From Eubacterium sp. AF22-8LB (lineage in GTDB: Bacteria > Bacillota_I > Bacilli_A > Erysipelotrichales > Erysipelotrichaceae), in assembly GCF_003458715.1 (NCBI RefSeq), contig NZ_QRVI01000026.1, positions 1 through 31,315 on the forward strand: a DNA stretch of 31,315 bases, given 5' to 3'. The notes beneath the pieces were generated by a model. That model was given only the letters and a program-made list of their open reading frames with translations, did no database searches and was not told the DNA's origin. Made by a program: the position numbers and the translations under genes. Shown here piece after piece: positions 23,832-31,315 of the stretch. Position 1 is the first letter of the stretch; each line of letters starts with the position of its first letter.

Positions 23832-24407
23832 ATGAAGATTTGGATTACTAGACATGGCCAAACGGCTTTAAATAAACAAAAATTAATGCAGGGACTCACA
23901 GATGAACCTTTAAATGAAACAGGGATTCAACAAGCAAAAGAGGCAAGAAAAAAGATCGGTGATATTCATTTTGATGCGGTATATGCAAGTCCTCTACAAA
24001 GAGCCATTCAGACAGCTTCGATTATTGGCAATGTAGATCAAAAGGATGTAAAGATTGATTCTCGTATTATTGAAGTGGATTTTGGGGATTATGAATTGAG
24101 AAACTACTTTAAATTGGGTTTAAAAATGACAACTTATTGGGCTTTTCCTGAATTGTTGCCAAATCCTAAGTCGGTTGAATCTGTCAAAAGCATGGTCAAA
24201 CGAAGTCAATCCTTTTTAAAGGAACTTGAAAAGAAGAATTATGAGAATGTATTGATCGTATGCCATGGTGGTATTATTCGTTCTTTATGTGGTTATTTAG
24301 AAGATCGTAAGAATGGGATCAAGTGGAGGCCAAAGCCTAACAATTGTGAGATTCGTGTTTATGAATCGAATCATGGTAAGCATACATTTATTGAAACATA
24401 TAAGTAA
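23832..24407 (+). CDS. Histidine phosphatase family protein
   Basis: 191 residues of the phosphoglycerate mutase-like superfamily. The RHG motif is at residues 7-9 (WITRHGQTALN), with R57 in SPLQRAIQTA, E81 in the IIEVDFGDYE block and the second His (H145) in VCHGGIIRSL. It transfers or removes phosphate through phospho-His 8; the substrate is not deducible. GAGGGA supports the start 12 bases after the repressor gene, so it may be co-transcribed with it, as may the downstream dehydrogenase 24 bases further on. Confidence 0.85.
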   Translation: MKIWITRHGQTALNKQKLMQGLTDEPLNETGIQQAKEARKKIGDIHFDAVYASPLQRAIQTASIIGNVDQKDVKIDSRIIEVDFGDYELRNYFKLGLKMTTYWAFPELLPNPKSVESVKSMVKRSQSFLKELEKKNYENVLIVCHGGIIRSLCGYLEDRKNGIKWRPKPNNCEIRVYESNHGKHTFIETYK

Positions 24408-24431
24408 GAATAGAAAAGGAGTAAAAATTGT

Positions 24432-25466
24432 ATGTTGGCATATACGTATTTGGAAAAAGGAAAATTTGAATTGATGGAAAAACCAAAACCAGTCCTTCTT
24501 CATGAAAGGGATGCTATTGTAAAAGTAACACTTGCGAGCATTTGCTCAAGTGATCTCCATATTAAACATGGTAGTGTTCCTCGTGCCGTGCCTGGTATTA
24601 CAGTGGGTCATGAAATGGTAGGTATTGTAGAAGAAGTTGGAAGTAAAGTAACTCATGTAAAACCAGGAGATCGTGTAACGGTAAATGTGGAAACATTTTG
24701 TGGTGAATGTTTTTTCTGCCAAAACGGCTATGTAAATAACTGTACGGATGATAATGGAGGATGGGCTCTTGGATGTCGAATTGATGGTGGACAAGCAGAA
24801 TATATACGTGTTCCTTTTGCAGATCAGGGATTGAATAAGATTCCTGAAAACGTTAGTGATAGACAAGCTTTATTTGTTGGGGATGTACTAGCTACAGGAT
24901 ATTGGGCAACTCGTATTTCTGAAATCAAGGAAGAGGATACTGTATTGATTATTGGTGCTGGTCCTACAGGTATTTGTACTTTACTGTGTGTTATGCTTCA
25001 AAAGCCAAAGAGAATTATCATGTGTGAAAAAGATGAATCTCGCCTTGCTTTTATCCATGAACATTATCCAGAAGTTTTGACAGTAACTCCAGAAAAATGC
25101 CAAAATTTCGTACTTGAAAACAGTGATCATTATGGGGCGGATGTTGTTCTTGAAGTTGCGGGTGTACCTTCTACTTTTCAGCTTGCATGGCAATGTGCAA
25201 GAGCAAATGCGATTGTGACAATTGTAGCCTTATATGATGAACCACAAGTTTTACCGCTTCCCGACATGTATGGGAAAAACCTAACTTTTAAAACAGGTGG
25301 AGTTGATGGTTGTGATTGTGAAAAGACTTTACAATTAATTGCACAAGGTAAGATCAATACAGAACCTTTGATTACACATACTTATCCTCTTAGTAGAATA
25401 GCTGACGGGTATGAATTATTTGAAAACAAACGTGATGGTGTAATTAAAGTGGCCATTGAGTGTTAA
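24432..25466 (+). CDS. Zinc-dependent alcohol/sorbitol-type dehydrogenase (MDR)
   Basis: A 344-residue medium-chain dehydrogenase. Catalytic zinc ligands are C38 and H60-E61 in GHEMVG, with D153 in the usual fourth position. The structural zinc site has four Cys (90, 93, 96, 104; ETFCGECFFCQNGYVNNC). The Rossmann motif GAGPTG is at 175-180. It oxidises an alcohol or polyol with NAD(P); closest general type is threonine/sorbitol-like dehydrogenases. AAAGGAG lies 10 bases before the ATG. A strong terminator ends the transcript. Confidence 0.88.
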   Translation: MLAYTYLEKGKFELMEKPKPVLLHERDAIVKVTLASICSSDLHIKHGSVPRAVPGITVGHEMVGIVEEVGSKVTHVKPGDRVTVNVETFCGECFFCQNGYVNNCTDDNGGWALGCRIDGGQAEYIRVPFADQGLNKIPENVSDRQALFVGDVLATGYWATRISEIKEEDTVLIIGAGPTGICTLLCVMLQKPKRIIMCEKDESRLAFIHEHYPEVLTVTPEKCQNFVLENSDHYGADVVLEVAGVPSTFQLAWQCARANAIVTIVALYDEPQVLPLPDMYGKNLTFKTGGVDGCDCEKTLQLIAQGKINTEPLITHTYPLSRIADGYELFENKRDGVIKVAIEC

Positions 25467-25470
25467 TTTA

Positions 25471-25508
25471 AAAAGGAATCCATAATCATGCATTTTAGGA
25501 TTCCTTTT
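25471..25508. terminator. Terminator after the alcohol dehydrogenase
   Basis: AAAAGGAATCC (25471-25481) pairs perfectly with GGATTCCTTTT (25498-25508). The A/T-rich ends make it usable in both directions. Confidence 0.8.
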
Positions 25509-25540
25509 GATTTGGATCAAGATCAGTATTCACAATAGCA

Positions 25541-25569
25541 TGGAATGAACTGTTACTTTTTGATAAAAT
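25541..25569 (+). promoter_or_regulatory. Possible promoter of the YitT gene
   Basis: TGGAAT (25541-25546), 17 bases, TAAAAT (25564-25569). The -35 hexamer is weak; AGGAG follows before the ATG at 25601. Confidence 0.4.
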
Positions 25570-25600
25570 AATAATAGCGAATTATTAGGAGAAAGTTTTC

Positions 25601-26455
25601 ATGAATAAACAATTTAATTATACAAATATTATAAAGGAAACCATGATTTTGACAGTTGCGGTTGGAATTATTGCAGCAGCCGTCTATTTTTTTCTAGTTC
25701 CTAGTCATACTTCTGTAAGTAGTATTTCTGGATTAGGTATCATACTATCTAATTTTGTACCATTACCACTGTCTGCCATCACAATGATTTTAAATGTTGT
25801 TTTATTAATTATTGGCTTTCTAACTTGTGGCAAAGAATTTGGTGTAAAAACAGTCTATACAAGTATTATGCTTCCTATTTTTCTTGCACTTTTTGAAATC
25901 CTGTTTCCAAATTTTGTATCTTTCACAAACAGTCAAGAATTGGATGTATTGTGCTACATTCTTGTAGTAAGTGTGGGATTGAGTATTTTATTTAATCGAA
26001 ATGCATCATCTGGCGGTCTTGATATTGTCGCAAAAATCATGAATAAATATCTGCATATGGAACTCGGAAAAGCGATGTCTTTATCGGGTATGTGTGTTGC
26101 CTTATCCGCAGCTCTTGTTTATGATAAGAAGACGGTTGTGTTAAGTATTTTGGGTACTTATTTTAATGGAATTGTTCTAGATCATTTTATCTTTGATCAT
26201 AACATTAAACGAAGAGTGTGTATTATTACTCCAAAAGAAAAAGAACTTCGTGAATTTATCATTCATGAACTACATAGTGGGGCAACTGTATATGAATCTT
26301 ATGGTGCATACAATATGGAAAAGCGTAATGAAATCATCACAATCGTAGATAAAGCGGAATATCAAAAGTTAATGAAATTCATTAATATATTAGATCCAAA
26401 GGCATTTATTACTGTATATAATGTATCGGATATGCGATATCAACCAAAGATTTGA
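25601..26455 (+). CDS. YitT family membrane protein
   Basis: A 284-residue protein with about five to six hydrophobic segments in the first 200 residues (near 14-34, 44-75, 84-100, 112-127, 150-170, 176-193) and a C-terminal soluble DUF2179 domain (about 205-280, ELREFIIHELHSGATVYESYG). The SSGGLDIVAKIMNKY motif around residue 143 is the family signature. The role of YitT proteins is not established; some are proposed transporters. Hydrophobic start and AGGAG site fit. It is monocistronic with a strong terminator. Confidence 0.85.
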   Translation: MNKQFNYTNIIKETMILTVAVGIIAAAVYFFLVPSHTSVSSISGLGIILSNFVPLPLSAITMILNVVLLIIGFLTCGKEFGVKTVYTSIMLPIFLALFEILFPNFVSFTNSQELDVLCYILVVSVGLSILFNRNASSGGLDIVAKIMNKYLHMELGKAMSLSGMCVALSAALVYDKKTVVLSILGTYFNGIVLDHFIFDHNIKRRVCIITPKEKELREFIIHELHSGATVYESYGAYNMEKRNEIITIVDKAEYQKLMKFINILDPKAFITVYNVSDMRYQPKI

Positions 26456-26480
26456 GTAAGGCAAGACCTTACTTTTTTTT
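26455..26480 (+). terminator. Terminator of the YitT gene
   Basis: AGTAAGG (26455-26461), loop CAAGA, CCTTACT (26467-26473), then eight T; it starts at the last base of the stop codon. Confidence 0.9.
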
Positions 26481-26558
26481 CCTTATAAATGACCTATTTT
26501 GACAATACATTTGATTCTAAACGACCAAAGAACTAATATGAAGATAAGGAGATTATGT

Positions 26559-26723
26559 ATGGATAAAAGGGTATTTGTAAATTGTTTAATCATAATTTTA
26601 ATTTGGGCAGGAAATCGTATGACTTATTATTACTTGTCTGGAAATACAAGTTTAATTGTTAGTGGCATGATTTTGATTATTGGCTGTTTAATGATATGGA
26701 GGTTTAACCATGAATATAGATGA
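26559..26723 (+). CDS. 54-residue membrane protein of a three-gene cluster
   Basis: Two hydrophobic helices (about residues 5-17 and 32-48) joined by NRMTYYYLSGNTSL; no family recognised. The start at 26559 is chosen because AAGGAG lies seven bases upstream; frames starting earlier lack a site. It is the first of three genes that overlap tail to head: the next starts at 26710, before this stop. A TTGACA at 26499-26504 has no matching -10 box at normal spacing. Confidence 0.55.
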   Translation: MDKRVFVNCLIIILIWAGNRMTYYYLSGNTSLIVSGMILIIGCLMIWRFNHEYR

Positions 26724-27060
26724 ATATATTAGATTTGATGATTTGAATAGACAATTTACGATTGAATCCGGTACATATTCTTATTGCGATGTAGCTCGTG
26801 TTTCTGTATTAAATGAAAAGGCAAAGTATAAGGGAAAGGGAGTTCCATTTACGGCTATACTTCCTAGTGGCCCATTGCCAGCTGGGATTCTACAAGATCC
26901 ATATCTATTTGTTGGAGTTAAGGTTGTATTAAAGGATGAAACAGTATTGGCTATTTATATTTCTAAAGAAAAGACGATGGTCAATACAGATCAATATATT
27001 CAAGATCGTAAGGTTGCAGAAAAAATAAAAGAGGTGATGAAAAATGTGTGTAAAATTTAA
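26710..27060 (+). CDS. Small beta-rich protein A, paralogous to gene B
   Basis: 116 residues without membrane segment or signal peptide; starts with GGAGGT upstream inside the preceding gene. The pattern YSYCDVARVSVLNEKAKYKG, then VPFTAILPSGPLPAG, then VGVKVVLKDETVLAIYIS and a C-terminal helix (QDRKVAEKIKEVM) recurs in the following gene. The alternating strands followed by one helix look like a PH-like (bPH) fold; that is inference from pattern only. Cytoplasmic, presumably working with its neighbours at the membrane. Confidence 0.6.
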   Translation: MNIDEYIRFDDLNRQFTIESGTYSYCDVARVSVLNEKAKYKGKGVPFTAILPSGPLPAGILQDPYLFVGVKVVLKDETVLAIYISKEKTMVNTDQYIQDRKVAEKIKEVMKNVCKI

Positions 27061-27373
27061 GGATGAATATTTAGAAGTTGACGGTAAAAGATGTTTGTAT
27101 TCAGATATATTAAAATGTTCCATTCAAAATGAAGATGCCCATTTTAAAGGAAAGACAAAACCATTTACTCATACTATTCTTGGGGGAACCACATTTATGG
27201 CTGGTGCAGTAGAACCCATGATGTATGTGGGAATCAAAGTGACTTTAAAGGATAGTACAGTTTTACCAATCTATGTATCGAATGAAAAGGTATTGTTTCA
27301 TAGTGATAAGTATTTAAGTGATTTGAAAGAAGCTGAATCCATTTCATCCAAAATAAAAGAAAGAACCCGTTAA
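27044..27373 (+). CDS. Small beta-rich protein B, paralogous to gene A
   Basis: 109 residues; shares with gene A the scaffold YSDILKCSIQNEDAHFKGK, KPFTHTILGG, VGIKVTLKDSTVLPIYVS and a terminal helical segment. It overlaps gene A by 17 bases; GAGGTGATG lies before its ATG. Divergence is considerable, so the duplication is old. It ends nearly tail to tail with the minus-strand exporter, their stops overlapping. Function unknown. Confidence 0.6.
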   Translation: MCVKFKDEYLEVDGKRCLYSDILKCSIQNEDAHFKGKTKPFTHTILGGTTFMAGAVEPMMYVGIKVTLKDSTVLPIYVSNEKVLFHSDKYLSDLKEAESISSKIKERTR

Positions 27374-28254
27374 GATTCCTTTTTCTTGTATTCAGAAATA
27401 ATTAATCCAGAAAGTGTTAATATGGTTCCAAGAACAATAAATGCTGTGATTCTTTCATGTAGAATGATTGCTGAAAAGATAATGGTTGCGATAGGGTTTA
27501 AATATACATATTGATTGGTACGTACACTTCCTAAAATGGAACAAGAATAGTTCCAAATCACAAAACAGCCTGCACAAGCTATTACACCTAAGAAAAGCAG
27601 ATTTAATAGATTGACTGGGATTAGAATGTCATTCACAGATACGTCAAATCCTAGAAAGGGAAGGCTTAAAGCCATAAAGAAAAGGCCCCATGCAAAGATT
27701 CGTTTTGTGTTTTGAATGGAAGTATGGCCTAATTCATTTACTTTCTTTAATACAACACTATAGATAGCCCACATCATGGCTGCCACAATCGTAAGAATGT
27801 CTCCCTTTGGAGATAGGTGCATTTGTTTTCCATTGAAGCTAATAAAGAAGATTCCAATAAAGGCCACGATAAATCCAATCGCAAAGTTGATTTTAAAGGG
27901 TTCATCCTTAAAACATAAATAGGCAAGTATAGAAGTAAAGAAGGGTGCTATGGATATAATGACACCTACATTGGTGGCATAAGTATAGACTAGTGCTGTA
28001 CTTTCTAAAAAGTAATATAAGAAGACTCCAGTTAATCCACTTAGGATATACCAAATCTCGTCTTTTCTATTTTCTAATTTTAATATTTTAGGACTTAAGA
28101 TGCATAGTGTCAAAAAGCCTATAAAAAAGCGTATAAACAACAGTTCAATGGGTGTGAATGTATCTAAAAGAATTTTACTCGATACAAAGGTAGAGCCCCA
28201 TATCATAATGCATACAAAGGCTAAAATATGTCCGATCATTATTTTATTTTTCAT
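27370..28254 (-). CDS. DMT-family exporter, two EamA domains
   Basis: A 294-residue inner-membrane protein with ten predicted helices in two EamA repeats. The first repeat starts GHILAFVCIMIWGSTFVSSKI; the second begins near residue 150 (GDILTIVAAMMWAIYSVVLKK) and carries the VRTNQYVYLNPIATIIFSAIILHE signature. Such proteins export metabolites or amino acids; the substrate is unknown. No ribosome binding site is clear, and the -10 box TATAAT (28263-28268 on the minus strand) ends eight bases before the ATG, so the message may be leaderless or nearly so. An in-frame ATG 15 bases inside is an alternative start. Confidence 0.85.
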   Translation of the reverse strand: MKNKIMIGHILAFVCIMIWGSTFVSSKILLDTFTPIELLFIRFFIGFLTLCILSPKILKLENRKDEIWYILSGLTGVFLYYFLESTALVYTYATNVGVIISIAPFFTSILAYLCFKDEPFKINFAIGFIVAFIGIFFISFNGKQMHLSPKGDILTIVAAMMWAIYSVVLKKVNELGHTSIQNTKRIFAWGLFFMALSLPFLGFDVSVNDILIPVNLLNLLFLGVIACAGCFVIWNYSCSILGSVRTNQYVYLNPIATIIFSAIILHERITAFIVLGTILTLSGLIISEYKKKES

Positions 28255-28262
28255 ACCAAACT

Positions 28263-28268
28263 ATTATA
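28263..28268 (-). promoter_or_regulatory. -10 box of the DMT exporter gene
   Basis: Minus-strand TATAAT; TTTACA lies 19 bases upstream (28288-28293). It is so close to the start codon that the transcript would start at or within a few bases of it. Confidence 0.5.
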
Positions 28269-28296
28269 ACAAGAAATTGAAGGGAAGTGTAAAGAT

Positions 28297-28497
28297 ATGA
28301 AGAAATTAGATCCAGTTGTCATTATTGTCGATGTATTATTATTGATTGGATGTGGATGCATGTTTCTATATGGAAAGATGTCAGCCCATTCCTTATTTAT
28401 TGTAGGTATTGTTTTGATTGCTGTTTTACTAATATATTTGTATGTAACAAACTACAAAGATCATCATTATGGAGGTAAATTCCATCAAGACTTCTAG
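28297..28497 (+). CDS. 66-residue membrane protein
   Basis: Two hydrophobic helices (about 7-25, PVVIIVDVLLLIGCGCMFLY; and 33-49, FIVGIVLIAVLLIYLYV) separated by a short loop, with a polar His-rich tail (DHHYGGKFHQDF). No family recognised. AGGGAAG lies upstream though the spacing is long. It diverges from the exporter. A weak hairpin follows the stop. Probably a small inner-membrane protein. Confidence 0.55.
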   Translation: MKKLDPVVIIVDVLLLIGCGCMFLYGKMSAHSLFIVGIVLIAVLLIYLYVTNYKDHHYGGKFHQDF

Positions 28498-28517
28498 GCG
28501 GTAGAAATGCCGCTTTT
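28496..28517 (+). terminator. Weak terminator after the 66-residue gene
   Basis: AGGCGG...CCGCTT forms a 6-bp stem with one wobble and an 8-base loop, followed by TTT; the tail is short, so efficiency may be low and the next gene could be co-transcribed. Confidence 0.4.
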
Positions 28518-28551
28518 AATGTGCTATATTTAGATTAAAGAGGGCGATTAT

Positions 28552-28833
28552 ATGGGCGGATTGTGTGTATTGTTACTGATGATGTTTTGTGTAGGATGGA
28601 TCTTATGTGTGTTCTTTCTATCTATGCTGATTCCTCTATTGATCATATATAATGGAATTGTCGGCATTGTATGTATAATTCTTTATTTTGTATTACGCAA
28701 GAAATCTGTCTTTACCAAATATACAGAAGGATATAAGCATATATTATCGTCAATATTAAAATATGGCTTGATTGTATATGGAAGCATTTCATTATTATTT
28801 AGTATCATTTTAGCTGTTCTAAGCTATTGTTAG
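28552..28833 (+). CDS. 93-residue membrane protein upstream of the Hsp70
   Basis: Three hydrophobic stretches (about 3-30, 31-48 and 70-92) with a short basic segment (LRKKSVFTKYTEGYKH) between the second and third. No family recognised. GAGGG supports the ATG. The Hsp70 gene starts nine bases after its stop, so the two are likely co-transcribed; this suggests, without proving, that the chaperone pair serves this or other membrane proteins. Confidence 0.6.
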   Translation: MGGLCVLLLMMFCVGWILCVFFLSMLIPLLIIYNGIVGIVCIILYFVLRKKSVFTKYTEGYKHILSSILKYGLIVYGSISLLFSIILAVLSYC

Positions 28834-28841
28834 GAGTAAGT

Positions 28842-30581
28842 ATGGCAATATTAGGTGTAGATTTAGGAACAACAAACAGTTTAGCAGTTGTCTATAAAGA
28901 AGGAAAACCAGTGCTCATTCCCAATGCGTTTGGTGAGTATGTAACTCCAAGTGCTGTCAGTATTTTGGATGGTAAGATTGTTGTTGGCAAATTGGCTAAG
29001 GAAAGATTGATTACACATCCAGAGTGCAGTGCATCTTTGTTTAAGCGAAATATGGGTACGGATGTTACTTATACATTAGATAAGAAAGAGTTTGATGCAG
29101 CTACACTTTCTTCTTTTATTGTGAAACAAATGATTGAAGATGCACAAAATTATCTTCATGAAGAAATATCTGAGGTTGTGATCAGTGTTCCAGCTTATTT
29201 TAATGCGCGTCAAAGACAAGATACAAAACAAATTGGAGAATTATTAGGTGTTAAAGTGGAGCGTTTGATCAACGAACCAAGTGCTGCTGCAATCGCATGT
29301 CATATGGACGATGAATATGAAACATTCGTTGTTTTTGACTTTGGCGGAGGAACATTGGATGTCTCCGTTGTCGATTGTTTTGAAAATGTGATTAGTATCA
29401 ATGCGATCAGTGGAAACAATCACTTGGGTGGTACAGATTTTGATCGGGCCATGTCCGAACATTTTTGTTTGAAAAATGGATTAAACTACAACGCTTTGGA
29501 TTTATCATTTCAACAAAGTATTCTTCGTGCTTGTGAACAAGCCAAAATTAAGCTGAGTACGCAAAATGTAGTTGAAGTATGTATTGTACATCATAATCAA
29601 AGCTTTACATGTGTATTTGATCAGAATCTATTGTTTACCATAACTCAACCTTTGCTTGAATCTTGTAAGAATGTGATTGGTAAAGCTGTTAAAGATAGTG
29701 GTTTTTCGGCGAGTGAACTCGATAGTCTGATTCTTGTAGGTGGCTCAAGCAAAATGCCGGTACTTCAACATTACTTATCAGATGCTTTAAATATTCCTGT
29801 ATTAAAAGAAGAAAACATGGATTCTTTAGTTGCACTTGGACTTGGAAAATATATTGGTATTAAACAAAGGGATGAAAGTATTAAGGACTTGGTAGTAACC
29901 GATATTTGTCCTTTCTCACTAAGTACTTCTACATATAATGAACAAAATCCAGATTTAGAATTATCAACGGTGCTTATCCCTAAAAACTCAGTTTTACCAA
30001 CAAGTAAGAAGACGACTTTGCGTACAGTGCATAAAGGGCAAACCAAAGTCAATATTCGTGTTTTTCAAGGGCAGGCGATGTATGCGAAAGAAAACTTATT
30101 TTTAGGCCAAGCTTTTATTCATGTACCAAGAAATATGCATGATTATGAATCTTTTGATTTGATCTATTCGTATGACATCAATTCTATGTTGTATGTGGAG
30201 GCAATTGTGCATTCCACTAAGGAACATTATATTTTTAGAGTGGCAAAAGGTAATGAATTAGAAAAAGTGGATGCATCTATACGTCTTGATTCCATCAAAG
30301 AAGTATCTTTGGCGTTATATCAAAATAATGAAGTGGATGCCGTACTTGCTCGTATTGAAAGAATCTATCAAGAAGTGGATGAGCAAACACAAGAGTATTT
30401 AATGCGACTTCATGCAGACTTTACGAAAGATATGCAAACTTTGATCAACAATATTCAAAAGCGAAAACGTCTTATTAATCAAGTATCTTTAATCTTAGAT
30501 CAAATTGAAGCATGCCAAGATGTAGATTCTTTAGATATCTTTAGTCAAGAAGAGGATGAAGGAGGAGACTATTTGGCATGA
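28842..30581 (+). CDS. Hsp70-family chaperone, HscC-like
   Basis: A 579-residue Hsp70, shorter than DnaK (about 610-640). The nucleotide-binding domain carries the ATPase motifs GVDLGTTNS (5-13), K68 in SLFKRNMG, INEPSAAAIA, VFDFGGGTLDVS and ILVGGSSKMP. The DLVVTDICPFSLS segment marks linker and start of the substrate domain, which is shorter and atypical, with a helical acidic end. AGGAG is five bases before the ATG. Its stop overlaps the start of a J-domain gene as ATGA, matching the E. coli arrangement of HscC with a membrane J protein (DjlB/DjlC type). It is unlikely to be the general DnaK because no grpE/dnaJ is present. Confidence 0.85.
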   Translation: MAILGVDLGTTNSLAVVYKEGKPVLIPNAFGEYVTPSAVSILDGKIVVGKLAKERLITHPECSASLFKRNMGTDVTYTLDKKEFDAATLSSFIVKQMIEDAQNYLHEEISEVVISVPAYFNARQRQDTKQIGELLGVKVERLINEPSAAAIACHMDDEYETFVVFDFGGGTLDVSVVDCFENVISINAISGNNHLGGTDFDRAMSEHFCLKNGLNYNALDLSFQQSILRACEQAKIKLSTQNVVEVCIVHHNQSFTCVFDQNLLFTITQPLLESCKNVIGKAVKDSGFSASELDSLILVGGSSKMPVLQHYLSDALNIPVLKEENMDSLVALGLGKYIGIKQRDESIKDLVVTDICPFSLSTSTYNEQNPDLELSTVLIPKNSVLPTSKKTTLRTVHKGQTKVNIRVFQGQAMYAKENLFLGQAFIHVPRNMHDYESFDLIYSYDINSMLYVEAIVHSTKEHYIFRVAKGNELEKVDASIRLDSIKEVSLALYQNNEVDAVLARIERIYQEVDEQTQEYLMRLHADFTKDMQTLINNIQKRKRLINQVSLILDQIEACQDVDSLDIFSQEEDEGGDYLA

Positions 30582-31216
30582 ATTGTTGGGAAGTATTAGG
30601 GATTGAGCCTACGCAAAATAAAAAAGAAATCAAGAAAGCTTATGCCAAGCTTTTAAAACAGTATCATCCGGAAGAAAATCCAGAAGAGTTCAAACAGATC
30701 CAAGAAGCTTATCAACAGTGTCTACATCCAGAACAAGACATAGAATCTGTTTCATATAAACAAGAAGAAAGAACTGAAAATATGGAAATAGAACCAATTT
30801 CCATAAGGGAAGAGAATGAAATTGTTCCTCCGCCTGTTCCTAAAGTAGAGACATTGTTTGTGAAGAATGAAAAGGATGTAGTTGTTTATCAAGATATATT
30901 AAATTCGATTGAAAAAAGTTTGCCTAAAAAGATTGGTTCTAAAGAGATCGTACAAGTTTTTACAAATCCCAAAATCATGCCGTATTTAGAGGATGAATCG
31001 TTTTGTAGAAAATTAGAAGATATCTTCTTGTCTCGTAAATTAAAATATATTAAGAATTCAAGAGATCCAATTTATATGTATCTAGGAAAGTATGACATGT
31101 CAAAATTATCAAATGCGATGGATTATTCAAATGTCCCATTTTATAAAAGGCCAGCCTTTGTAGCTTTTATTGTAATTAGTGTCATTCTCTTAGAGGTGAT
31201 ATTGGGTATTGTTTAA
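30578..31216 (+). CDS. Membrane-tethered J-domain protein with HPE motif
   Basis: 212 residues. The N-terminal 50 residues are a J domain (NCWEVLGIEPTQNKKEIKKA, KLLKQYHPEENPEEFKQI, QEAYQQC), but the diagnostic HPD is HPE at 30-32, a change known in the DjlB/DjlC-like group. An acidic, low-complexity linker (about 55-90) and a helical segment (100-170) follow. One C-terminal transmembrane helix (about 192-212) makes it tail-anchored with the J domain inside the cell. It overlaps the Hsp70 by four bases (ATGA), with GGAGG upstream. It presumably recruits and stimulates that Hsp70 at the membrane. Confidence 0.85.
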   Translation: MNCWEVLGIEPTQNKKEIKKAYAKLLKQYHPEENPEEFKQIQEAYQQCLHPEQDIESVSYKQEERTENMEIEPISIREENEIVPPPVPKVETLFVKNEKDVVVYQDILNSIEKSLPKKIGSKEIVQVFTNPKIMPYLEDESFCRKLEDIFLSRKLKYIKNSRDPIYMYLGKYDMSKLSNAMDYSNVPFYKRPAFVAFIVISVILLEVILGIV

Positions 31217-31315
31217 TAATCGCAAGAAAAAAACAAGAATCTTCAATTGTATATAATGGGGTAACCAAAATCATTTAGGGTTTTAGCGTAAACAATTGGG
31301 GCCTAGTTTGGGGTC
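31217..31315. other. Right-edge non-coding end with GGGG motifs
   Basis: No gene. A TATAAT at 31252-31257 could be a -10 box for something beyond the window, without a recognised -35. Three GGGG runs (31258-, 31297-, 31310-) and repeated CAATTG occur in the last 70 bases; possibly an element boundary, but nothing can be assigned. No terminator follows the J-protein gene. Confidence 0.25.

Noticed and set aside
26499..26504. TTGACA upstream of the 54-residue gene, also readable as a TTG start
   Set aside because: No -10 box at normal spacing, and a TTG start there would have no ribosome binding site. The internal ATG at 26559 with AAGGAG is better.

Overview
The window is AT-rich, gene-dense bacterial chromosome with AGGAGG-type ribosome binding sites, sigma-A-like promoters and many hairpin-plus-T-tract terminators. 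Gene content suggests a low-GC Bacillota, most likely an Erysipelotrichia-like gut anaerobe (inference). Supporting signs are a type III glutamine synthetase, a cmk-der-gpsA-HU gene order resembling Bacillus, a YolD/UvrX-type polymerase pair, YitT and WYL proteins, and an EF-P whose tip loop resembles the Mollicutes type. I see no rRNA, tRNA, CRISPR array or intact insertion sequence.

Left part (1-9.4 kb), mostly minus strand: a Sel1-repeat protein diverges from a 505-aa orphan. Next come two tandem, closely related metal-dependent amidohydrolases in one operon, type III glutamine synthetase, a decayed Rpn-like nuclease remnant on the plus strand, and CTP synthase. This is mainly nitrogen, peptide-like and nucleotide metabolism.

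Middle (9.4-20.9 kb), plus strand: an AI-2E-type permease; a compact run of ankyrin-like protein, WYL regulator, DUF2779 nuclease-like protein and zinc phospholipase C-like protein; then EF-P with its own promoter and terminator. A housekeeping run follows: a bitopic low-complexity protein, cytidylate kinase, Der GTPase, glycerol-3-phosphate dehydrogenase and HU. After it lie an OpgB-like phosphoglycerol transferase and an overlapping 32-codon membrane mini-protein.

Right part (20.9-31.3 kb): a small anchored protein leads into a probable DNA-damage mutagenesis module. YolD (+) and a Y-family polymerase (-) converge, and an XRE/S24 self-cleaving repressor (+) diverges from the polymerase. An identical 27-bp element containing the -35 box sits upstream of both yolD and the polymerase gene, in opposite orientations, and two perfect 7-3-7 palindromes lie between polymerase and repressor. 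Then follow a histidine phosphatase, a zinc alcohol dehydrogenase, YitT, a three-gene cluster of a small membrane protein plus two related small proteins, a DMT exporter, two small membrane proteins, and an HscC-like Hsp70 overlapped by a membrane-tethered J-domain protein whose HPD motif reads HPE.

The best candidates for new biology are the repressor/YolD/polymerase regulon with its shared operator, the Hsp70/HPE J-protein pair, the Arg-tipped EF-P, and the small membrane-protein clusters.
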